Shown: positions 9,201 to 17,161 of the stretch, piece after piece
How positions within the stretch are numbered: position 1 is the stretch's first letter
Layout: each line of letters opens with the position of its first letter
DNA from: an uncultured Phycisphaerales bacterium
Lineage (GTDB): Bacteria; Planctomycetota; Phycisphaerae; Phycisphaerales; SM1A02
DNA: 37,240 bases
Assembly: GCA_905480395.1 (NCBI GenBank)
Contig: CAJQQE010000038.1
Span: 1-37,240 of the forward strand
Reading direction: 5' to 3'
Translations under genes and position numbers: made by a program
Notes under the pieces: generated by a model
The model's database searches: none
Told to the model about the DNA's origin: nothing
What the model saw: only the letters and a program-made list of their open reading frames with translations

Positions 9201-10442
9201 ATCCGCAGCCTACCCCGCCGAATGCGGACCCGATTCATGCCGATTCGGGAGACCGCGATGGGGGCGGCGGAACATCTCCGATTCGGAGAACAATCATTGT
9301 TCGACGCACTTTCGGGGTATCTCGAAGCCATTGGCGGTACGCCGATCCGTCCGCAGGACTATCGCCTCGACATGCTTGAGGTTCATCACTTCATGCGATT
9401 CGAACTCGTCGATGACCAAGGTCGGAAGCTTGCGATAACGCGGGACTTCGCAGGGTTGGTCGCGGCGCATCGTGATCATGCTCGCGATGCCTTCGAAGCG
9501 TCGATGGCCTCTGTGGCGTCCCTGAAAAACGGGCGCGACGAAGCCGCGAGGTTCGCCGCGATCAGTGATCGGGACGACTGGGACTTTGGACCGTTGCCGG
9601 ATTCGGTGCTGGTCCGGCGAGGTGATCATCAATTGACCGCATTCCCCGCGGTCAGTGATGAGGGAACAACCACCCGGGTCAGGGTGACCGATGACGCCGT
9701 GACCGCAGGATTAATCCATGCGGCGGGGGTGCGGCGGCTTCTCTCACTGCAAGTCCGCGACGCGCTGCGTCACCATCTCGAACACTTGACGGAGCTGGAG
9801 CAGCTTTCGCTTTTACACGCCCCGATTGGTTCTAGGGAAGGCTTCGCACGTGACCTCGGGGATCTCGCGGTGGCGATCGCCGTGGAGCAAGGGGTCGGCG
9901 CTGACGCCGCGAAATTGGTGCGGGATCGGTCGGCGTTTCTGGTGCTTGATGACGCGGTGCGGCGTGATCTCTGGCCGGGATTACAGCGGGCTTGCGATCT
10001 CGCCGAGCCGATTCTGGTCGCGCGACACGCGATGTTAGAGATGCTTGATCGGCCGACTCCGGTGGATTGGAGATCGATTCGGGACGACGAACGGCGACAC
10101 CTTGACCGACTCGTCCATCCGGGATTCTTAGGTCGGATTCCCCTCGCCCGGCTCGCGGATATTCCCCGATACATCGAAACGGGACGCCGTCGGCTTGACC
10201 GACTCCGCGGCAGTGGGCTTCTTCGTGATCGACAGCGTCGTGAAGAACTCGAAGGATGGATCAGGCTCTGGAAAGGGCGCCGGCGACAGTTGGAGCAGAT
10301 CGGCCGCATCGATCCCCGACTCGAAGACTTCGGGTGGTTAGTCGAAGATTACCGCGTGTCGCTCTTCGCACAGGAACTTCGTTCCGCCAATAGAGTCTCA
10401 CCAAGCATCTTGAAGGCCGCCTGGGCTGCGATGACGAGTTGA
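6261..10442 (+). CDS. hrpA: ATP-dependent RNA helicase HrpA (DEAH box)
   Basis: 1393 residues, slightly longer than the roughly 1300 of E. coli HrpA. It is a DEAH/RHA helicase that unwinds RNA or remodels RNPs in the cytoplasm. The N-terminal 60 residues are Pro/Arg/Gly-rich and probably disordered. Motif I GETGSGKT is at 158-165, motif II DEAH at 255-258, and motif III SAT at 287-289. Motif VI reads NQRSGRCGR near 465. HA2/winged-helix and OB regions follow, then a long C-terminal part of the DUF3418 type found in HrpA. The start lacks a clear ribosome-binding site. The gene appears monocistronic and converges on the FtsK-like gene with only 28 bases between the two stops. Confidence 0.95.
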   Translation: MSTPPPENEPPPRGDDEPAATPSGPASTRKPRRRGRRQSRGGNDGRSGREGHGNASRIEGEAKEALESMTLLAEGLPKMQAKAIRRRLAGIRRSAEQGRRISGPISAVRRDAEQMLDLQASRKSRRLEISYPVELPISIARAEIATAIRDHQVVVVCGETGSGKTTQLPKICLELGRGLDGVIGHTQPRRVAARSVAARIAEELGTPLGKGVGYSVRFNDRTAKDTRVKLMTDGLLLAETQRDRELLAYDTIIIDEAHERTLNIDFLLGYLKRLLPRRPDLKVVITSATIDPERFSRHFDGAPIIRVDGRMHPVEIRYRPVEAAADDVDEVTMAAVVAAVEEIDAAGLAKDEPSGRPDILVFLPGEREIHEITSALQQAALADTEILPLYARLSHQAQDQVFQPGERRRIVLATNVAETSLTVPRIRGVIDVGTARIARYSPRSRMQRLPVEPIARSSANQRSGRCGRIAPGLCIRLCDAKEFAERPEYTSPEILRSNLASVILQMASLGLGTPDSFPFLERPSAKLVRDGYETLREIGAVKRDGDLTDIGRTLAAIPIDPRLGRVVLASVQEACLPEVLAIVAALSVQDPRERTVAGRGAADLAHAAFRDPGSDFLSFLRLWRAWRKAKSEKGSSALRSWCRRNHLSFVRMREWQDVHGQLEGIAGEILTENEGSRKRSKRFALPEVRDDPPSGAIHRSILAGFVSNIGHRTETGEYRGITGTTFAVFPGSVLRRQEAPWIMAAEIVETSRRWARTVARIRGDWVERVAPHLVRKSHYEPHFVPETGFVAAYERVVFGDLDLVEKREVPFAPIDGEGAREIFIQQALVGERLPGDAAFLRKNRELREKLQRLGDRGREQSILADDAEQFAFYDSRLPLEIHNAAALGAWRRKAERRDPRILQMQASDLMAVGHERPNADAYPDRHTIGGLDLALRYRHEPGVEDDGVTATIPLELLGRLDAGRFEWLVPGLLVDKIEALIRSLPRRMRTRFMPIRETAMGAAEHLRFGEQSLFDALSGYLEAIGGTPIRPQDYRLDMLEVHHFMRFELVDDQGRKLAITRDFAGLVAAHRDHARDAFEASMASVASLKNGRDEAARFAAISDRDDWDFGPLPDSVLVRRGDHQLTAFPAVSDEGTTTRVRVTDDAVTAGLIHAAGVRRLLSLQVRDALRHHLEHLTELEQLSLLHAPIGSREGFARDLGDLAVAIAVEQGVGADAAKLVRDRSAFLVLDDAVRRDLWPGLQRACDLAEPILVARHAMLEMLDRPTPVDWRSIRDDERRHLDRLVHPGFLGRIPLARLADIPRYIETGRRRLDRLRGSGLLRDRQRREELEGWIRLWKGRRRQLEQIGRIDPRLEDFGWLVEDYRVSLFAQELRSANRVSPSILKAAWAAMTS

Positions 10443-10464
10443 GTGCGGCCTCGGATGAGCGATT

Positions 10465-10476
10465 GACTGATCAGTC
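10465..10476. repeat. 12-base palindrome between the convergent hrpA and FtsK-like genes
   Basis: GACTGATCAGTC is a perfect palindrome that includes the stop codon of the minus-strand gene. It sits in the 28-base gap between two stop codons. It could contribute to termination or bind a protein; no T-run supports a classic terminator. Confidence 0.35.
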
Positions 10477-13400
10477 CTTTCGGGCCGCCAACGCTCGTCC
10501 CGCGGCCGCCACAAAGGCCTCGCTGGGGAGGCCCCAAGGTCGAAACTTCTCGGTGGTTCCTTTTTCCTCGCTGAACAGGAGGCCGCGATTGTTACCGAGC
10601 ATGCTGGCGGCGGGGGAGTCGATCAAGGTGCTGGAGTCGGCAGAACCCACCTGGAACATGGCACGCTGATCAAACCCTCGCATTGATTGACGATCGACGC
10701 ATCGTTCAAGGGTCGCGACGGTATCCGCCCAGACGTACACGAAGATGCCGTGTTCTGGACCATCTTTTAAGAGCGATGCGAATACCTTGTCGGGCGTGGG
10801 CGGCGCGTCTTCATCCATCGAGAAGCCAAAGTCGTCTTCGGCTCGACGCAATGATCGAAATCTCTGCAGGCCGTGGACAAGTAGGAGGATCGGAGGCCCA
10901 TCGGTGGTGCCGGACTCAATGCGACGTGCGAGTTCGCCGCCCAAGGTGAGTATGGCATCACTGCTCTCGCGGAAACTTGGCAGCTCGATGTCATGCGGCA
11001 TTGCGTGGGCGACCATTTCCAGATAGCCGGCGTTCGGGTCGTCCGCAGTGCATCCATCAAGGACCACGGCGGAGAAATCATCGCAGCGGTGGGCAGCGCA
11101 ACCGGCAAGTAACGCGGCGGCGGAGATGGCCATGGCCGGTTCGTCTTGCTGGCCGATCAAGGCCAGATTCGAACCGGCTTGTCGGCGGAGTACGCCTGCG
11201 GTCGGGTCCTTGATCGCGACCGCGTCTCCAAGCCAGAACTCGAAGGCGGCGGGTCGAGCATCGGGCGTTGATTCAATGGTGCGTCGAAGTGGGACGTTGG
11301 AAGCCAGGGATGCTGGTGCATTCCCTTCGAACACGATGCATGAACGCTTTCCAGCATCCGAACGCTTTGCGGCCAGTTCGGCGATTCGTTCGAGATATCC
11401 CTCACGAACCGAGTCTGGAAGCCAACAGACTTGGAAGGGGCTATTCCCGTCGACCAGCCCGCCTTGGTCGTTGTAGATTGCTTCGCCGGGGCGGGCGAGC
11501 AACCTTGCGGCGACGTTGTCATCAGAGAGGATCATCATCGAATCTTGCTCATTGCATTGCAGCGCGATTCGAACTCCCATCTGCCCCATCGTAGAGCGAT
11601 GCAATGAGAACGCACCGCCCAGGGTTTGCGAGCCAAGCAGAACGTGCATGCCGAATGCTCGGCCTTGGCGAACCAGGCGGTCGAGCAACAGTCCCGCCTC
11701 TTGGCTCACTCGATCGTCGTCGACAAACAACTCTTGGAATTCATCAATCACCAGTAGGACGCGGGGCATGGGGACATCAGGCCGCTTCTGACGCCACCCT
11801 GCGAGATCCTGGACACCTTCGGCGCGATAGGACTCGCCGCGGCTCTTGAGTTCTTCGTCGAGGCCCTGCAGCACCGAGAGTCCGAACTCACGATCACTTT
11901 CCACAGCAACCGCTCGGGCATGGGGAAGCTTGTGGGTGGCATAGGTCTTGAACTCAACACCCTTCTTGAAGTCAACGAGATAGAACTCAACCTCATCGGG
12001 CGAGTACCAGCAGGCGAGATTGGTGATGAAGGCATGCAGCAGCGTCGACTTGCCCGAGCCAGTCTTGCCGGCCACGAGGGCATGTTGGGCGGTTCCGACC
12101 CCGAGGTCGATGTGCTGAAGCCTGGTCGCGCCAGCTCGACCGAGGGCGACCGAGACTTTTTTCTCCGTCGAGCCGGTCCAGAATTCCTCAGGCTTGGGAG
12201 CGATCGTCTCGAACGGGACTTCGACTTTTCCCGCTTCGAGGGCGGCGTGTCCGACCCGTCGGGCCATCTCGATCAAGAGGTCGTCCGGCGGGCCGGGCGC
12301 CGGCGTGAATAGGAGATCCGCCATCTCTTCGGCATCGAAGATCATGCCGTCCGAAGTCGATCGCACCGTGACCATGGAACGGTCGAGATCGGCCACGTCA
12401 AACTTCTCGGGCATCTCGCCTCGACGATCCCGGAGCAGCAAGGTGAAGACGCCGCAACGAGGGCCACTCTGGAGAATGCTCGCGAGGCGGCGAGCCGCTT
12501 CTTCGGTGAAGTTCGATGGGAAGTCGGCGATGACCAGGAATCGGTAGGGTTCGGCGATCTCGCCCGCCGCGACGTTATACGCATCAATCGACGCGAATTC
12601 GTTGCGAAGGTACTTTTGAATCACCGTTTCCATGTGCTCGGTGATGTCGGTGAGCTTCTGTTCGATCTGGCGTGGTTCGGTCCAGATCCGTTCGCCGACC
12701 AGGCCGGGCATTTCGTCTTCAAGATGCATGAAGCCGGCGAAATTCTGGCCAAGCCCGATTGGGTCCATGATCGTGAAGCGAGCCTTGCCCGGGGGGATCG
12801 TGGTGAGGATTCGCAGCATCGTCGCGCGAAGGAGGTCCATGCCGGCGTCACGAGAATCGGGGTCGACGTCGATCTGCAAGCTGGATCTCGTCGGTAGCGC
12901 GATCATCGCAGGGAGCTCGAAGTTTGCTGGTTGGTCAGTGATTAAACGCGGGTCAGTCGGAACACCTCCGTCGACCGCAGTCCGATCGAAACGAAGCTGA
13001 CCCAACGTGATCGCAGGGGGTGCGATCGTGGGTGACTGCCACGCCTTCCAGGCGGGATCGGTGAACTCCATGAAACGGCCGGAGAGATCATCGCGGATAG
13101 CCTGGAGTGAGCAGATGTTCGTCTCGAGACCATCGAACCACCGCTTCTCTAATGCCGTCCATCGGGCGTCTCGCGTCCGAAGATTCTCGGCGACTTGCTG
13201 CTGGTGTCGATCTGACTCGGCCTCAATCGCGGCGGCATGACCGGCGATGGCGTTCGCTTGGGCCGTGGCGGCGTCGGCGTTGAGCGTCGCGATGGTCTCG
13301 TCGCGAGTTGATTCGGCTTCGGTCTTATGAATCGGAATCCGGCGTTCCAGTTCCGCAACTCGCTCGCGGGCTTTCTCAATATTCTGAGCAATGAGCGGCT

Positions 13401-14394
13401 TGTACTCTGCGTTTGCGGCTGCAATCTCGCGATCTCGAGTGGTGACGAGTTGCGCCTCCATCGTTTTTTGTGCTTCGCGAGCTGACTCGATGGCGAGTTC
13501 AGCAGCGCGCCGAATCAAACTCGCGGAGCGGGAATATGGTTTCCAGGCGCGAACCACCTGACGACGTGCGAAAAAGAAGAGCACGATGAGCGCGGGGAGG
13601 AACGCGGCGAATCCGAAGGCGCCACCGGTGACCAGTGGGCCCTGTTCGAGCGGACCAGTCAGCGCCGCGATGCCCACGCCCGCGCCGACGAAGGCCATGG
13701 CCGGAAGTACCATGATGGGGCCTCGGAAGAGCCGGGGAATTGGCAATCGGCGAAATGACTCGGCTGCGGTGGTGGCGGCGCCAAGTTCAAGCCGAAGCGT
13801 GACTTCAGGATTCCGATCGATACCCGAGAGGTCTTCTCCGGAGGGCTCGGTCGGTCGCGGAATTGGTTGTTTGTATCGCCGGGTCTCCCGGATCATCCGC
13901 GAGTCGAGGTCGTCGAGGCGAGCGACGTCCTCCTCAATTTCTTTGCACCGTGCCTGAAACACCTCGCGTGGTCGATTCTCGTTGGCTTCAAAGACCGTTT
14001 CGGCGAGCCAGATCGATTCTTCAAGGCCTTCCTTTGCCTTGGTGTCGTTCTCCTTGGCCTTCCTTCGAATTCGAAGCGACATCGATTTTGCTTCTTCGTC
14101 GATCTCACAAAATCGTTCGGAAAATGTTCGTGTGGCCTCGGCCGTACCGGTGGTGCGTTGCCGGAGCGCGGTCTCGATTTCGGTCTCGCGGGCCTGTTCA
14201 ATGGCCGCGGTATTTTCTTCGTGTTCTCGACGCTCCGCCGCCTCGGCGGCGTCTCCGTCACGGGTCGCCGCCGTGCTTTCGCGGGCAGTGTCCCGGGTGA
14301 GGGTGTCGAGTCGTCGTCGCGTGGCCCCCATGGTCCGGAGAAGATCCGGCGGTGCCGAGGGCTCGGTATCGAGAGAAGAAACAGGATGGGACAT
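10471..14394 (-). CDS. Membrane-bound FtsK/SpoIIIE-family ATPase, EccC/EssC-like
   Basis: 1307 residues; the likely motor of a type VII-like secretion module. Residues 25-170 are a charged, probably coiled-coil region. Two membrane segments lie at about 223-247 and 254-276. A second long coiled coil runs about 285-420. Three ATPase-like blocks follow. Block one (about 490-700) has the fold pattern but lacks a Walker A. Block two (about 745-1000) is intact, with GKTGSGKST at 776-784 and VLLVIDEF at 879-886, plus an FtsK-like GSQT segment. Block three (about 1050-1300) is degenerate. Three tandem domains after two membrane helices is the EccC/EssC plan. Here the intact one is the middle domain, and no forkhead-associated domain is visible. 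Its ATG is 3 bases after the stop of the upstream 72-residue gene. The family is certain; the secretion role rests on the neighbouring WXG100-like genes. Confidence 0.85.
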   Translation of the reverse strand: MSHPVSSLDTEPSAPPDLLRTMGATRRRLDTLTRDTARESTAATRDGDAAEAAERREHEENTAAIEQARETEIETALRQRTTGTAEATRTFSERFCEIDEEAKSMSLRIRRKAKENDTKAKEGLEESIWLAETVFEANENRPREVFQARCKEIEEDVARLDDLDSRMIRETRRYKQPIPRPTEPSGEDLSGIDRNPEVTLRLELGAATTAAESFRRLPIPRLFRGPIMVLPAMAFVGAGVGIAALTGPLEQGPLVTGGAFGFAAFLPALIVLFFFARRQVVRAWKPYSRSASLIRRAAELAIESAREAQKTMEAQLVTTRDREIAAANAEYKPLIAQNIEKARERVAELERRIPIHKTEAESTRDETIATLNADAATAQANAIAGHAAAIEAESDRHQQQVAENLRTRDARWTALEKRWFDGLETNICSLQAIRDDLSGRFMEFTDPAWKAWQSPTIAPPAITLGQLRFDRTAVDGGVPTDPRLITDQPANFELPAMIALPTRSSLQIDVDPDSRDAGMDLLRATMLRILTTIPPGKARFTIMDPIGLGQNFAGFMHLEDEMPGLVGERIWTEPRQIEQKLTDITEHMETVIQKYLRNEFASIDAYNVAAGEIAEPYRFLVIADFPSNFTEEAARRLASILQSGPRCGVFTLLLRDRRGEMPEKFDVADLDRSMVTVRSTSDGMIFDAEEMADLLFTPAPGPPDDLLIEMARRVGHAALEAGKVEVPFETIAPKPEEFWTGSTEKKVSVALGRAGATRLQHIDLGVGTAQHALVAGKTGSGKSTLLHAFITNLACWYSPDEVEFYLVDFKKGVEFKTYATHKLPHARAVAVESDREFGLSVLQGLDEELKSRGESYRAEGVQDLAGWRQKRPDVPMPRVLLVIDEFQELFVDDDRVSQEAGLLLDRLVRQGRAFGMHVLLGSQTLGGAFSLHRSTMGQMGVRIALQCNEQDSMMILSDDNVAARLLARPGEAIYNDQGGLVDGNSPFQVCWLPDSVREGYLERIAELAAKRSDAGKRSCIVFEGNAPASLASNVPLRRTIESTPDARPAAFEFWLGDAVAIKDPTAGVLRRQAGSNLALIGQQDEPAMAISAAALLAGCAAHRCDDFSAVVLDGCTADDPNAGYLEMVAHAMPHDIELPSFRESSDAILTLGGELARRIESGTTDGPPILLLVHGLQRFRSLRRAEDDFGFSMDEDAPPTPDKVFASLLKDGPEHGIFVYVWADTVATLERCVDRQSMRGFDQRAMFQVGSADSSTLIDSPAASMLGNNRGLLFSEEKGTTEKFRPWGLPSEAFVAAAGRALAARKD

Positions 14395-14397
14395 CAG

Positions 14398-14616
14398 TCA
14401 ATCATCTCCACAGTCGCGGCGGGCTTGGGCTAACTCACCTTCGAGTTGTTCCATCGCAGAGGCGGCCGAACGAATTCGCCGCTCAAGTGGCTGGATACGA
14501 CGCTCATGGAAGGCCCGGCTCACCGGGTCGTGCCAGGATTCGCTGACGCGACGCCAGGCGACGGCCAGATCCTTAAACTCGCTCTGCATACGCATTCGGG
14601 CGGAAGTGACGCTCAC
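14398..14616 (-). CDS. Second small WXG100-like helical protein
   Basis: 72 residues, GTG start, overlapping the stop of the 204-residue gene by four bases (GTGA, 14613-14616). It is almost entirely predicted helix, with a central ESWHDPVSRAFHERR segment (about residues 26-40). That S-W-H-D...A-F pattern parallels the S-W-R-D...K-F segment of the first gene of the operon and the W-x-G turn of ESAT-6/WXG100 proteins. It is shorter than the usual 95-100 residues, and the glycine is replaced by aspartate. It may be the partner of the 90-residue protein or part of a substrate complex. The assignment comes from the motif, size and operon. Confidence 0.6.
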   Translation of the reverse strand: MSVTSARMRMQSEFKDLAVAWRRVSESWHDPVSRAFHERRIQPLERRIRSAASAMEQLEGELAQARRDCGDD

Positions 14617-15227
14617 GTGGGTTCCTCGGTCGGGGGTTCTTTTTCGACCATATCGGTCGGGGTTGTTTCGCCGGTACGTCGCATCGACGGGTGCTCATCG
14701 GTCGGCTCGTCCGGCGCGATCAGTCGATGAAGATCGGGCGGAGCGAGGTTCAAGTATGACTCCAGATTCTCCGTAATCTTCTTGAGCAGGCCGACCGCGT
14801 GGGGCAGATCATGGTCGACGGCGACACTGAATCCAGACATGGCAGCTTTAAAAGTGATGCGTTGTTGGTCGAGTCGACGCATCCACTTTCGAGTCGCCTT
14901 GAGCTTTGATTGCGCCTCCTCCAGCCTTCGGAGGGCGCGTTGGAGTGCAACTTTCTCATCGACGACGCTCGCTCGGCCATCACTCGCGCCCGATTGCATC
15001 TGTTTGCGATAGAGGTCGCTCTTGGCTCGAGTCACCAATTCTTGGCGCTTGCGAATCTGGCGTATCCAATGTGGCGCTTGCTCTCGTTCTAGCCAAATGA
15101 TGTTGCGATCAAGATCACTGTCGGCCTCCGAGATCGAGACCCTTCCAGCATCGATGAATTCCACAACCGACACGCGAAAGCGATCGATCGCGTCGATGGA
15201 TCTGACGTCGGCGCCTTCGCTACTCAT
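14613..15227 (-). CDS. Coiled-coil protein of the WXG100-like operon, function unknown
   Basis: 204 residues. The ATG at 15227 overlaps the stop of the 34-codon ORF (ATGA), and its own stop overlaps the next start (GTGA). The sequence is strongly helical and charged, with a likely coiled coil at about residues 60-130 (VDEKVALQRALRRLEEAQSKL region). The C-terminal 35 residues are an acidic, Pro/Thr/Glu-rich tail, probably unstructured. No signal peptide, membrane segment or enzyme motif is seen. I do not recognise a named family. By position between the two small WXG-like genes and the ATPase, it could be a scaffold, chaperone or larger secreted partner. Confidence 0.7.
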   Translation of the reverse strand: MSSEGADVRSIDAIDRFRVSVVEFIDAGRVSISEADSDLDRNIIWLEREQAPHWIRQIRKRQELVTRAKSDLYRKQMQSGASDGRASVVDEKVALQRALRRLEEAQSKLKATRKWMRRLDQQRITFKAAMSGFSVAVDHDLPHAVGLLKKITENLESYLNLAPPDLHRLIAPDEPTDEHPSMRRTGETTPTDMVEKEPPTEEPT

Positions 15228-15328
15228 ATCTGGAGTGGTCTTCGCATGTCAATGTTCATGAGTTCGTCGAGAAACCGATGGGATTCAACGGCGCGGCGAT
15301 GATTGAGGTGAGGCATGAAGCTGCTCAT
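15224..15328 (-). CDS. Possible 34-residue small protein bridging two operon genes
   Basis: A small ORF of 34 codons (MSSFMPHLNH... to ...RRPLQI) exactly fills the gap between the 90-residue WXG100-like gene and the 204-residue gene. Its ATG overlaps the upstream stop (ATGA, 15325-15328). Its stop overlaps the downstream start (ATGA, 15224-15227). Without it there would be a 97-base untranslated gap in an otherwise overlapping operon. The peptide is basic, His/Arg-rich and possibly helical in its second half. It has no clear ribosome-binding site, so it would depend on coupled translation. It may encode a peptide or only carry ribosomes across. Confidence 0.5.
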   Translation of the reverse strand: MSSFMPHLNHRRAVESHRFLDELMNIDMRRPLQI

Positions 15329-15597
15329 CGCTGCTGGAGATACTCTTCAATCCGTTGGGCTTTCCGGAGCAGGAACGGGATGTGGACGTCCGAAGCCTTG
15401 ATGAAACGGTGAAGGGTCTTGATGGTGGCATCGAACTCCTCTTCAAACTTGGCCTGTTCTTGGTCCCGCCAACTTTGGGAGAGCGTTCCCATTCGGGCCT
15501 GAACAGATTGCATGTTCGACTGGAGTTCGGCGTTGAATCTCTTGAGTTCCTGCGCGAATCGACGAAGTTCTGCCGGATCGGCGACGGCCTTGGCCAT
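15325..15597 (-). CDS. WXG100 (ESAT-6-like) family protein
   Basis: 90 residues, first gene of the operon. ATG at 15597 was chosen over the longer upstream frame because AGGAGG (15604-15609 on the complement) lies 6 bases upstream and the remaining protein has exactly WXG100 size. The pattern is two helices with a mid-protein turn: SWRDQEQAKFEEEF at about 42-55, matching W-x-(G/D) followed by a conserved F. WXG100 proteins are helical-hairpin dimers exported by type VII systems. A canonical C-terminal Y-x-x-x-D/E export signal is not present; the end is EEYLQQR. The same operon encodes a second W-x-D protein and an EccC-like ATPase. Confidence 0.75.
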   Translation of the reverse strand: MAKAVADPAELRRFAQELKRFNAELQSNMQSVQARMGTLSQSWRDQEQAKFEEEFDATIKTLHRFIKASDVHIPFLLRKAQRIEEYLQQR

Positions 15598-15699
15598 GAC
15601 AGGCCTCCTGAGGGTTTCGGAAAGTACCGTGAGTGTACCGGGAAGGAGGTCGTTACTCTTCCGGGAACAGGATTCTCGACGCTTGAAAAGGAGGTCAAG
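15598..15699. promoter_or_regulatory. Divergent control region between the WXG100-like operon and the aldehyde dehydrogenase gene
   Basis: 102 bases separate two divergent starts, each with a strong ribosome-binding site: AGGAGG for the minus gene, and AAAAGGAGG (15686-15694) for the plus gene. On the minus strand TTGACC (15692-15697) is followed 15 bases later by GAGAAT, a weak promoter candidate. Imperfect GTACCG direct repeats and a TTCCGGGAA palindrome lie in the middle. Both promoters must be here, but I cannot place them firmly. Confidence 0.45.
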
Positions 15700-17139
15700 A
15701 TGACAGAAAACAATCTGATCAACGGGCAATGGGTCGGATCCGATTCTGGCGCGACCTTCGAGGTCCACAATCCAGCCACGGGGCGGGTGGTGGGCCGAGT
15801 GCCGGATGCTGGGGCGGCAGAGGCGCGTCGAGCGGTCGACGCGGCCTGGAATGCGTCTTCCGCGTGGGCCGGGAGACCGGCGATCGAACGGGCCCAGATG
15901 CTCCAGGCGTTGTCGGCGCGACTTGCCGAAGATCGTGAGGATCTCGCTCGACTGCTGACCGATGAGCAGGGGAAGCCGCTCGCCGAAGCCCGCGCAGAAA
16001 TCGACTACGCCCGGAGTTTCTTCGAGGTTTCGGCGCAGGCAAGTGCATTGATTCGTGATGAAACACCCTCGGTTCCGGGCAAGAAGATCCGAGTTCATCG
16101 TCGTCCGATCGGGGTGGCCGCGGCCATCACGCCATGGAATTTTCCGATCGCGATGTTGGCGAAGAAGATGGCGCCGGCGATGGCGGTGGGCTGTACGCAG
16201 GTACTCAAGCCGGCGGAGCAGACCCCGCTCTCTGCGATCGCCCTGTTGGAGAGGGCCGTGGCCTCTGGCGTGCCGGCTGGTGTCGTCAACTTGGTCACTG
16301 GCGATCCTGCGGCGATCGGGGCTGCGTGGCTTGAAGATTCGAGAGTTCGAAAATTTTCATTCACCGGGAGTACGGAAGTGGGGCGAATTCTGATGCGAGG
16401 GGCTGCAACCAATCTGCCGCGTCTCTCGTTGGAACTCGGTGGTCATGCCCCGATGATTGTCTTTGAGGATGCCGCGGTGGATCGAGCGGTGGAGATCGCG
16501 ATGGCGGCGAAATTCCGCAATGGAGGACAGACCTGCATTTGCCCGAATCGATTTCTGATCCATCGAAGCCTGCATGATGACTTTGTCTCGAAGCTCGCCA
16601 ACCGTTCCGCAGCGCTGACGTCCGGCCATGGGCATGATCCGGAGGTGGTGCTGGGGCCGATGATCGACGACGCGGCGATCGAGAAGGTCGAGGCGCATGT
16701 GGCGGACGCGGTCGAGAAAGGGGCGACGGTGGTCACCGGTGGCCGACGTCGCCGAGTGGAAGGCTTCCAAGACCGTTTCTTCGAACCCACGGTGCTGACT
16801 GGCTGCACTTCTCACATGCGTTGCTGGAGGGAAGAGACCTTTGGGCCGGTTTGTCCGGTGCGGATCTTCGATGACCAGGCGGAGGCGTTGGCCCTGGCGA
16901 ACGACTCAGATTTCGGGCTCGCGTCGTACGTCGTGACCAATGATGAAGAACGCATTCGACGGCTTGGGGATGAGTTGCGGACGGGCATCATTGGCGTGAA
17001 TGATCCGGGGCCCGCCGTCGCGGGCGTTCCCTTCGGTGGCGTGAAACATTCGGGGTTTGGTCGTGAAGGCGGTCGTTGGGGGCTTGAGGAGTACCTTGAA
17101 TTAGTCACCGTTTCGGCCATCGACCTCGCATCGAGGTGA
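15700..17139 (+). CDS. gabD: NAD(P)-dependent succinate-semialdehyde dehydrogenase-type aldehyde dehydrogenase
   Basis: 479 residues, the usual length for the GabD/SSADH branch. Oxidises an aldehyde, probably succinate semialdehyde, to the acid with NAD(P)+ in the cytoplasm. ATG at 15700 follows AAAAGGAGG by 5 bases; the longer open frame upstream lies opposite the WXG100-like gene and is not coding. Visible motifs: PWNFPIAM at 145-152, cofactor-contacting KPAEQ at 170-174, FTGST at 221-225, general-base Glu245 in LELGG, catalytic Cys279 in GGQTCIC, and EETFGPV. The GQTCIC context, with a second Cys two residues after the catalytic one, is typical of GabD. The gene appears monocistronic. Other semialdehydes cannot be excluded as substrate. 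Confidence 0.88.
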   Translation: MTENNLINGQWVGSDSGATFEVHNPATGRVVGRVPDAGAAEARRAVDAAWNASSAWAGRPAIERAQMLQALSARLAEDREDLARLLTDEQGKPLAEARAEIDYARSFFEVSAQASALIRDETPSVPGKKIRVHRRPIGVAAAITPWNFPIAMLAKKMAPAMAVGCTQVLKPAEQTPLSAIALLERAVASGVPAGVVNLVTGDPAAIGAAWLEDSRVRKFSFTGSTEVGRILMRGAATNLPRLSLELGGHAPMIVFEDAAVDRAVEIAMAAKFRNGGQTCICPNRFLIHRSLHDDFVSKLANRSAALTSGHGHDPEVVLGPMIDDAAIEKVEAHVADAVEKGATVVTGGRRRRVEGFQDRFFEPTVLTGCTSHMRCWREETFGPVCPVRIFDDQAEALALANDSDFGLASYVVTNDEERIRRLGDELRTGIIGVNDPGPAVAGVPFGGVKHSGFGREGGRWGLEEYLELVTVSAIDLASR

Positions 17140-17161
17140 CGTTCCACGGCGCGTGAACGAC

